From the NCBI GenBank assembly GCA_013041765.1, contig JABDRL010000110.1, forward strand, positions 1 to 37,310: a DNA stretch of 37,310 nt, given 5' to 3'. The notes beneath the pieces were generated by a model that was not told where the DNA came from, did no database searches, and saw only the letters and a program-made list of their open reading frames with translations. Origin of the DNA: Dactylosporangium sp. (GTDB lineage: Bacteria > Actinomycetota > Actinomycetes > Mycobacteriales > Micromonosporaceae). Positions 31,000 to 37,310 of the stretch are shown here, piece by piece. Positions within the stretch are counted from its first letter, which is position 1; each line of letters opens with the position of its first letter. Made by a program: the position numbers and the translations under genes.

Positions 31000-31196
31000 A
31001 GGTCGTGGGCCTCGGCGGCGCGCAGCAGCGACTCGGCGGTGCGTTGGCTGGCCAGGTCCGCCTGGTGGCGGACCCGGCCGATGCGGTCGATCAACGGCGG
31101 GCAGGCCGGCTTGCGTCGAGGTACCAGCGGGAACCGCTGCGCGGCCAGGTCGCCCAGGCTCCGGTGGACGGTGGTTGTCTCGGCGTTCGTCGTCAT
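31000..31196 (-). pseudogene. Proximal fragment of the split lanthipeptide-operon gene
   Basis: The ATG at 31196 has GGGAGG upstream and encodes 64-65 native residues ending LASQRTAESLLRAAEAHD. Reading then runs into the transposon repeat and stops at 30957, adding about 14 foreign residues. The phase at 31004 equals the phase at 25040, where NLAALILSDC resumes, so the two pieces form one gene of about 376 codons. It follows the methyltransferase gene after 55 bp and would be the fourth gene of the lanthipeptide operon. In the present state only a truncated, probably inactive peptide can be made. Confidence 0.82.
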
Positions 31197-31251
31197 GATG
31201 CGCCGACCTCCCTGCCCCGACGCTCGTGCGCCGTGCGTCACGCTGCTCTGG

Positions 31252-33303
31252 TCACCACGTGATGGCGAACGTGGAGTGCGGGCGGACGATGTGCGCCTGA
31301 GCGTCGTCGAGCTGCGGGCTGCGGCCGGCCCTGTAGGCCGTGATGGCGGGCTGGGCCGGCCGTTCGCCGTCCCACTGGTGCAGCAGGTCGACGGTGCGTG
31401 AGATCAGCTTGGTGCTGTCGGGGCCGTGGGCGATGAGGCCGAGTTCCATCGTGTCATCGTTGAGGTCACGGGTGGCCAGGTAGGCCAGGCAGCCGTTGTC
31501 GTAGAGCGCGGCACCGCCCCAGCGGGGCGCGGGGTTGGCCAGGCCGGTCACGCGGGCGGTGGCGCCGACCGACAACCGGCCGAAGCAGTCCACGGTGGTG
31601 GTCAGCAGCCACAGGTCCAGGTGCTCGGCGGGCTCGTCGTGGCGGACCTGGATGCCGGTCCAGTGTTCCTGGTCGGGATGGGTCAACGTGCGTTCCAGGT
31701 CGGGGTGGCCGGGCAGATCCTCGGCGTCGACCTTGAGGACGGCGTCGTCGGCGAGCCGCACGTGCCGTTCGTCGTGTTCGGCCTGCCCGCGCATCGGTAC
31801 GAACCCGCACACCACGGCGGAGGTGCTCACCATGCGGTCGGCCTCGGTCAGGTCGAAGGCGATGGCGCGGGTCAGGCCGCTGCCGTGCAGTCGGATCGGC
31901 ACGACGATCCGGCCGCAGGGGGCCAGTTGCTCCCACCAGCTGCCGACGACGTCCCAGGCTTCGGCGGTGACGATGATGCGGTCGTAGGGGGCGTGCTCCG
32001 GGCGGCCCTGCGCGCCGTCCCCGCAGATGACCTTCACCTGGGGATAGCCGGCGCGGTGGAGGTTCGCTGCGGCACTGGCGGCGAGGTCGGCGTCCAGCTC
32101 GATGGTGACCACGGTGCCGGTCGGGCCGACGAGTTCGGCCAGCAGGGCGGCGTTGATGCCGGTGGCCGCGCCGATCTCCAGCACCCGCTGGCCGGTGCGG
32201 GCGTCGAGTTGTTCGAGCATGGTGGCCACCAGTTTCGGGCTGGAGGCCGATGAGATCGACGTACCGTCGTCGGTGCGGCGGGTGACCACCGGCTTGGTGC
32301 CGTAGGCGATGGCCAGGTCGACGCCGGGCAGGAACAGGTGCCGGGGCACGGTGCGGAACGCGGCCTCGACCTGCGGGGTACGAAAGGTGCCCCACCCTTT
32401 GATGGAGTCGGCGAGGTCGTCGCGGAGCCGTGCGGCGTGATCGGCAGCGTCGGTGGTCACCGTGGTCAGGGTAGCCGTGCCGGTACCGGGCACCGTGCTG
32501 GTCTGGACGCTGCCGGCGCGGTCGGGTGATGGGCCGAACGCGGCCCGACGGGCGGCGGTGGCCAGTAGATACTGGTCGTCGCCGGAGATGCCGTGCCGGT
32601 TGAACAGGAACAGCAGGTGGTGGGCGAGCACCGCACGCAGTCCACGGGTCAGCTGGCCGGCGCCGGCGAGGTCGGCCAGACGGCGACCGGCGTCCTCGAC
32701 CGCGGTGGTCCAGCCGGATACGGTGTGTAGCGGGCTGTCGGGGCGGTCATCGGTGGCGGTGATGAGCTGCCGGACGGCGGCAACCATGGCGGGCGAGGGC
32801 TCCCGCTGCGGCGTGATCGTCCGGTGCTCGGCAAAGCACGCCCAGCAGTCGCCCTGCTCGTAGAGGTCCAGACCTGCGGCCCGCAGCAGCCGTGCGGACA
32901 GGATCACCGCCAGCTCCCGCCGGTAGGTGTGCCGGTCGGCGGCGAGGGAGTCCAGCAGGTACCGGCTGTCGGCCTCGAACACCTCGTGGGTCAGGTCCAT
33001 GCCGGCCGGGCCGCCGAAGGCGTGGGTCTCCGGCTCGTAGATGGTCTCCGTGGCCGCCCGCACCGGCCCGTGCTCGGTGAGTGCGCCGATGGCCTGGTCG
33101 ATGAACGCGTCCGAGACTGCGCGCAGCCGCACCCGCCAGGTGCTGCCTTTGCGGACGAACCACCAGCCACCGATGGCTCCGGCATCCTGCGCGCGGCCCA
33201 GCAGCGGCCGGAGTTCGCTGATGCCCATCTGTTCGGCGGCGGCCCAGTCATCGCAGGTGAGGTTGAGTTGGCGCCACTGGGTGGCCGGGGCCGGGTTGGT
33301 CAT
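31252..33303 (-). CDS. Lanthipeptide isoaspartyl-methyltransferase-like enzyme, FxLD/LanSA type
   Basis: A 683-aa two-part enzyme. Residues 1 to about 260 form a thiopeptide/SpaB C-like domain (GGWWFVRKGSTWRVRLR, then DSRYLLDSLAADRHTYRRELA). From about 310 a protein-L-isoaspartate methyltransferase domain follows, with TSISSASSPKLVATMLEQL, SAM motif VLEIGAATGINAALL (about 374) and YDRIIVTAEAWDVVG (about 439). A C-terminal extension of about 170 residues follows. Relatives in lanthipeptide clusters methylate an Asp of the modified precursor, leading through a succinimide to isoaspartate. The ATG at 33303 follows AAGGAG. It is 31 bp behind lanC. Confidence 0.85.
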   Translation of the reverse strand: MTNPAPATQWRQLNLTCDDWAAAEQMGISELRPLLGRAQDAGAIGGWWFVRKGSTWRVRLRAVSDAFIDQAIGALTEHGPVRAATETIYEPETHAFGGPAGMDLTHEVFEADSRYLLDSLAADRHTYRRELAVILSARLLRAAGLDLYEQGDCWACFAEHRTITPQREPSPAMVAAVRQLITATDDRPDSPLHTVSGWTTAVEDAGRRLADLAGAGQLTRGLRAVLAHHLLFLFNRHGISGDDQYLLATAARRAAFGPSPDRAGSVQTSTVPGTGTATLTTVTTDAADHAARLRDDLADSIKGWGTFRTPQVEAAFRTVPRHLFLPGVDLAIAYGTKPVVTRRTDDGTSISSASSPKLVATMLEQLDARTGQRVLEIGAATGINAALLAELVGPTGTVVTIELDADLAASAAANLHRAGYPQVKVICGDGAQGRPEHAPYDRIIVTAEAWDVVGSWWEQLAPCGRIVVPIRLHGSGLTRAIAFDLTEADRMVSTSAVVCGFVPMRGQAEHDERHVRLADDAVLKVDAEDLPGHPDLERTLTHPDQEHWTGIQVRHDEPAEHLDLWLLTTTVDCFGRLSVGATARVTGLANPAPRWGGAALYDNGCLAYLATRDLNDDTMELGLIAHGPDSTKLISRTVDLLHQWDGERPAQPAITAYRAGRSPQLDDAQAHIVRPHSTFAITW

Positions 33304-33334
33304 CGCGAGGTTCTCCTTGCTGGGTGCGGATCGG

Positions 33335-34594
33335 TCAGTTGATCAGTAGGCAGGTCGGCCACGGGCTGGCTACGCCTCGGGCGATGGTGTGCAAGGTCAG
33401 GGCAACCCCGGCACGCCCCTCGATCAGGCCGACCAGCCGCTCGGGGCCGGTGTCGTCGGCATGGTTGACGAGCGCCCGCAGCAGCTCGGGCAGGTGCCCG
33501 GTCAGGTGTGGCGTGGTGGCGTCGGCGGCGGCGTACCAGGCGGTGACCGCCACCCCGGCCCAGCCGTGGCAGAGGTTGGCATCGCGCAGGCGACCGAGCT
33601 GGACCGCGTCGGCCAGACACCGGTGCAGGGCGTGTTCGGCGGCGGCCTGTCGGCTGTGGTCACCCCGGGTCAGGCCGGCCAGTTGCTGGGCGCGGGCCAG
33701 CCCTGGGGTGCCGTAGCACCAGGACGGTCGGGCCGGTCCCGCCTGGGTCGGGCGCCCGGCACGAAGGTCGGCGAGGGCGATGCGTTCGGGCCACCACGGT
33801 CCGGCCGGGCCGGGTTGGCGCCAGCCGTCGAGCCACCCGCAGATGCGGTCGATGGCCACGGTCTGGCCGGGCACGGTGATGCCGCGTCGCAGGGCGAGGG
33901 CCAGCAGCGCCAGAGGACCGGCGATGCCGTGGGCCATGCCCTGGTCGGCGTGGCCGCCGCGTACCTGCGGATGGCCGGAGGGTGGGTCGGCGGTCCACCA
34001 GCCCGGTGCGCCGGTGCCGGCTTCGTCGGGCGCCGGGACTGGTTCGGTGAGCCGGATGAGATAGGCGAGCACGTCTCGGATCTGGCCCCCGTCGGGGTGG
34101 TGGGCCAGGATGTGCGCGCCGAGTCCGGTCAGGCCACGGACCAGGTCGAACTCCGACAGGGACGGGCGGGCCGCCGCGGCGATGCGCTCGTGGGCGGCCT
34201 CCAGCCGCCGCTGGATCAGCCGAGTCACGGCGGCGTCGAGCGTGGCCCGGGTCTGCCGGTAGCCGCCCGGGGCGCAGGTGCCCAGGGCGAAGGCGACCGC
34301 CGGGGCGCCGAACCACAGGCCCGCGCCGGGGCCGGCACTGAGGTCTTCGCTGACCGCGCGGGCCAGCCAGTCATGTACCTGGCGGTCGTGGCCGTGGCCG
34401 GTCTGGGTGCGGACGGCGTGCAGGATCGCCACCCCGGCGGCGCCCTTGGACAGCGACTGGTGCCGCCAGCGCGGGCTGCTGGGGCTGTGGTCGCCGTCGT
34501 CGTTGACCGGGGCCGGGGCGGTCAGCTCGTCGCAGAGGTCGGCGGCGGCGGTCGTCGCATCGGATACCGGGAGGCGCTGCTCGCTGAGGATCAT
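33335..34594 (-). CDS. lanC: Lanthionine synthetase C-like cyclase
   Basis: A 419-aa LanC-family protein that should add Cys thiols to dehydrated residues, making lanthionine rings. Zinc-site motifs are complete: HGIAGPLALLAL near residue 219, the Cys of SWCYGTPGLARA near 291 and the Cys-His of LCHGWAGVAV near 341. The length matches the family. The ATG overlaps the LanB stop by 4 bp, so dehydratase and cyclase are co-translated. The cytoplasmic enzyme acts on the same leader-bound precursor as LanB. Confidence 0.9.
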   Translation of the reverse strand: MILSEQRLPVSDATTAAADLCDELTAPAPVNDDGDHSPSSPRWRHQSLSKGAAGVAILHAVRTQTGHGHDRQVHDWLARAVSEDLSAGPGAGLWFGAPAVAFALGTCAPGGYRQTRATLDAAVTRLIQRRLEAAHERIAAAARPSLSEFDLVRGLTGLGAHILAHHPDGGQIRDVLAYLIRLTEPVPAPDEAGTGAPGWWTADPPSGHPQVRGGHADQGMAHGIAGPLALLALALRRGITVPGQTVAIDRICGWLDGWRQPGPAGPWWPERIALADLRAGRPTQAGPARPSWCYGTPGLARAQQLAGLTRGDHSRQAAAEHALHRCLADAVQLGRLRDANLCHGWAGVAVTAWYAAADATTPHLTGHLPELLRALVNHADDTGPERLVGLIEGRAGVALTLHTIARGVASPWPTCLLIN

Positions 34595-37310
34595 GTCCGG
34601 GGTGCCTTCGCGGTGTGGTGGCGGGCGTTGTGGGCGAGCGCGACGGCACGGGCCAGCTTGTAGGTGCGGGCCTCGGTGGCGGCATCAGCGCTGTGTGCCC
34701 GGTTGTGGTGCAGGTGCAGCAGGGACACCGCGACCGCCGCCGGCCGTGGACCGCCCTCGGGCAGCGTGCCCGCGTACGCGTTCGCCGCCTGGCGGCGGGC
34801 CTGCCAGCTCGGCGTAAGCAGTGCCCCACCGGGCCGGCTCGCCGTGTCGCGGCCATCGGTTCCGGAGGCGGCCAGGTCGAGGGTCTGTCGCAGCACGGCC
34901 CGGTCACTGGCCCCGGCACGACCGGCGATGTCGGGGTGCTCCAGCAGCCACCGCACCGCCGTGGCCTGGTCGCCGAGCAGACCGGCGAGCAGGTCGATCA
35001 GGCTGGCCGCCGTCAACGCATCCGGATGTACCTGCCCGGTGGTGGTCGCGGTGAGCTGCGCGACGGCCGCCGCCGAGTCGGCCGCGAACAGTTCCTCGAC
35101 GGCGACCCGCGCGGCGCCGCCGCCGTAGCGGGCGATCTCCGGCCGGTAGGTGTCCAGGGTCAGCTCACCGACCAGGCCGGCCCGGCGCAGGCCGCTCGCC
35201 CAGGCGCCGACCCGTTCGGCGTCGCGGCCGTAGCCGTCGGTGCGGATCCGCAGGCGAAGGTGCGGCGCGGGGTCGTGGTAGCGCACGAACCACCACACCG
35301 GCGGGGTGTCCCATGCGGCCAGCAGCGCCGGCAGGTGCGCGGTGAGGACGGTGTCGGAGGTCTCGGCGGGGCCGTACAGCTTGGCCGACAGCATCGTCGA
35401 GCCCGGCAGGTGCCCATGTTCGGCGTCGACGAGCGGTAGCGGTCCTTCGCGGCGTAGTACCGCAGGTGCCGGCAGCGATGGTGTGGTCGCCGCGAGCGGG
35501 ATGACGACCTCGTGCGCGCGGCCGTCGAACCAGCCGTACTCGGCCGGGTCGGGGGCCTCGGTGAGCGTGACCGCGTCCCCGGCGCCGTCCAGGTGGGTAC
35601 GCAGCAGCGTCAGCCCCATGGGGTCGTCCAGGCACAACCGCAGGCGCCGGTCGGCGGTACCGACCGAGACCCAGGACGGGAGGCACAGCCGCTCCCGAAG
35701 CCGCTGGGCGGCGCCTGTCCACGCTGCCCATCCGGCCATCTGACCGGGCAACGCCCCCGGCGGGATTCGCCAGCAGGCCGGGGCCAGGATGGAGCGCCGG
35801 TAGCGCAGGCGGGGCCGGAACGGCAGGCACGCGGCCGTACCCCAGTCGAACACCGTCAGCGGCGCGCTGGTGGCGCTCGGGATCTCCACCAGCAGCCGGG
35901 CGAGGGCGGGCATGGTGTGCCAGGCCGCCGCGCAGGCCAGCACCGGCTCGACCACCCGTCGCCGCGACAGCGACACCAGGTAGCAGCGGTCGGAGTCGGC
36001 AGTGACGGCGAGGTCGTCCAGCACGATGCGGTCGCCGGCTCGATCACGGTGCTCGGCCAGCGAGACCACCGCCGGCAGCACCTGCGGGACCCGGGTGACG
36101 TTCTCGACCCGAGGATGATGCGGGGGGAACGAGATCTGGGCGACCAGCGCCGCGTCCACCCGGGTCGGCAGGCTGCCCATCCGCCGCCGGTCGGCATCGG
36201 GCAGCAGGTCGAGGAACCGGCCGCTGGTCGCGAGCGCGCTGCGGCCGACACCGGTCACCGCCAGGGTGAAGTACCCGGCCTCCAGCGCGGCCGTGGTGGC
36301 GGCACGCACCTCGACGGTCACGTCCAGATGTGGTGCCGGCCGCAGTTCGCCGCACGACTCGCCCGCCAGGACGTCGACGGCACTGTCGTCGAGCACCACC
36401 TCCTGGGTGCCGTCGAGTGCCGCCTGCTGAGCCAGCGCCAGCAGGCGTTCATCCCGACCCGACCGCTGCGGAACGTGGCCGAAGCGGTCCGGGTGGGCGG
36501 TGTGGCGCGGGAAGCCGAGGCCGGCGACCGGATCCACGAGCTGGCTGACGGGCACCAGCGCACCGCCGCCGAAGCGGTCCAGGAACCGCGCGTGGTACTC
36601 CCGCCACGCCGCTGTGCCCGCCGGAGCCGGGCTCAGCCGCAGCAAGGTTTCGGCGGCTGTGGCGGCTTCCACCGCGACCGGCGGTGGAAGGACCAGGGAG
36701 CAATCCATCCGCAGGTCGACGGCGAGCGGTTGGACGGCGGTACGGTCCGGGGTCCGCATCCGGGCCGTCACGACAGCAGCACGTCCACCCACCGCTGGCC
36801 GGGGACAGGCCGCGAGCTGCCGATGGATGACGCGAAGCTCGCCGACCATCGCAGCGACCTCGGCGGCGTCGGCGGCGTTCACCTCGTCCAGCGCGTCGAG
36901 GACGTGGCCGAGACCGTCGACCGTCGTGGATGGCGGTCGCAGATTCGTGATCAACGCGCCGCACGTCACCAGCTCGGTGACCATCGCCTCGACGGCTTCC
37001 GCGGAGGCATGGGGGAATTCGGCGGCGAGCTTGCCAAGCAGGTCGGCAACCGCTACCGGAGCATCGGCGGTCCGCAGGACCAGCGCGACCGGCGGCGTAT
37101 GCCGCAGCGACACCTCCACCGGCGCAGACCGGGCGGGATCACCGGCGTGCGGCTGCCACCGTACCCACAGCCTGACCCCACGCACCTCGATCAGATCGTT
37201 GGCAACCACCCGCAGCCGGCGCAGCAACGGCCGGCACGCCTCCAGTTGGGCGACCATCCCGGCCAGCCACACCCCGTCGGCGCGGGCACGCACGTGATGG
37301 GCGCCGGTCC
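34591..37310 (-). CDS. lanB: LanB-type lantibiotic dehydratase, 5' end outside window
   Basis: At least 905 codons, open to the right edge. The visible part begins within the N-terminal glutamylation domain, matching text that normally follows the TPFGLFAGV motif (VWLAGMVAQLE, then LRVVANDLIEVRG and ALITNLRPPSTTVDGLGHVL), so about 120-150 residues are missing. The GTG at 37293 is therefore not the real start. The C-terminal elimination domain is clear (STMLSAKLYGPAETSDTVL, WWFVRYHDPAPHLRLRIR near residue 668). It dehydrates Ser/Thr of the precursor using glutamyl-tRNA. First gene seen of the leftward operon; the precursor gene should lie upstream, out of view. Confidence 0.9.
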   Translation of the reverse strand, partial: TGAHHVRARADGVWLAGMVAQLEACRPLLRRLRVVANDLIEVRGVRLWVRWQPHAGDPARSAPVEVSLRHTPPVALVLRTADAPVAVADLLGKLAAEFPHASAEAVEAMVTELVTCGALITNLRPPSTTVDGLGHVLDALDEVNAADAAEVAAMVGELRVIHRQLAACPRPAVGGRAAVVTARMRTPDRTAVQPLAVDLRMDCSLVLPPPVAVEAATAAETLLRLSPAPAGTAAWREYHARFLDRFGGGALVPVSQLVDPVAGLGFPRHTAHPDRFGHVPQRSGRDERLLALAQQAALDGTQEVVLDDSAVDVLAGESCGELRPAPHLDVTVEVRAATTAALEAGYFTLAVTGVGRSALATSGRFLDLLPDADRRRMGSLPTRVDAALVAQISFPPHHPRVENVTRVPQVLPAVVSLAEHRDRAGDRIVLDDLAVTADSDRCYLVSLSRRRVVEPVLACAAAWHTMPALARLLVEIPSATSAPLTVFDWGTAACLPFRPRLRYRRSILAPACWRIPPGALPGQMAGWAAWTGAAQRLRERLCLPSWVSVGTADRRLRLCLDDPMGLTLLRTHLDGAGDAVTLTEAPDPAEYGWFDGRAHEVVIPLAATTPSLPAPAVLRREGPLPLVDAEHGHLPGSTMLSAKLYGPAETSDTVLTAHLPALLAAWDTPPVWWFVRYHDPAPHLRLRIRTDGYGRDAERVGAWASGLRRAGLVGELTLDTYRPEIARYGGGAARVAVEELFAADSAAAVAQLTATTTGQVHPDALTAASLIDLLAGLLGDQATAVRWLLEHPDIAGRAGASDRAVLRQTLDLAASGTDGRDTASRPGGALLTPSWQARRQAANAYAGTLPEGGPRPAAVAVSLLHLHHNRAHSADAATEARTYKLARAVALAHNARHHTAKAPRT

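Noticed and set aside
30957-31241. Small minus-strand ORF as a lanthipeptide precursor
   Set aside because: Core region lacks Cys/Ser/Thr pattern of a precursor, and its last 14 residues come from the transposon repeat; it is the 5' part of the interrupted gene.
37291-37293. GTG as the start of LanB
   Set aside because: The reading frame is open to the window edge and the visible text starts inside the N-terminal domain, after the usual TPFGLFAGV region; the gene is truncated by the window.
1-37310. tRNA genes, att sites, CRISPR arrays
   Set aside because: No cloverleaf-like sequence, no tRNA-end direct repeat and no regularly spaced repeats with unique spacers were seen by eye; a dedicated search was not possible.

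Overview
The window reads as high-GC actinobacterial DNA, most likely from Micromonosporaceae or a near relative. GC-rich codon wobble, many GTG starts, Replic_Relax/PrgI/DUF932/DUF4192 plasmid-type genes and a class I lanthipeptide operon all fit. The genus is an inference. No tRNA, rRNA or CRISPR array was seen.

Layout. (1) 1-11,543, minus strand: a conjugation module. In transcription order it has a VirB2-like pilin, a VirB6/TrbL-like membrane protein, a PrgI-family protein, a VirB4 ATPase, a VirD4 coupling ATPase, a replication-relaxation protein, two unknown genes, a small sigma factor and a winged-helix/zinc-ribbon protein. (2) 11,958-13,903: a membrane-anchored pentapeptide-repeat protein (+) converging on an unknown protein (-). 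(3) 14,147-23,963, plus strand: accessory genes of a mobile element. These are a methyltransferase-like protein that has lost its catalytic motif, an active-looking DNA methyltransferase, DUF932 and DUF4192 proteins, several small unknowns, an amber-interrupted gene remnant, a GGDEF protein and a Cys-rich 444-aa protein. Most of these genes follow a perfect GC-rich stem-loop. (4) 24,102-37,310, minus strand: a lanthipeptide operon (LanB truncated by the window edge, LanC, an isoaspartyl-methyltransferase-like enzyme, then a fourth gene). No precursor peptide gene is visible; it probably lies beyond the right edge. (5) Inside the fourth gene, 25,041-30,999: a 5.96-kb Tn3-family-like transposon with 44-bp imperfect terminal inverted repeats, a tyrosine recombinase coupled to the transposase, and two lower-GC cargo genes of unknown function.

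Main observations. The open frames at 31,196-31,000 and 25,040-24,102 are two halves of one gene. They join in phase at a near-duplicated AGGT(T/C), so the lanthipeptide operon has been interrupted by transposition. The heptamer CTGACAG/CTGTCAG occurs at least 15 times in the intergenic spaces between 3.9 and 17.6 kb and may mark an element-wide regulatory or replication network. Short runs of A/T-ending codons sit exactly on conserved protein motifs in VirD4 (Walker B, about 5,550-5,595) and in the 444-aa protein (about 23,815-23,850). The two cargo genes, one carrying an amyloid-like GN...QAGRDIN motif, are the best candidates here for an undescribed system.
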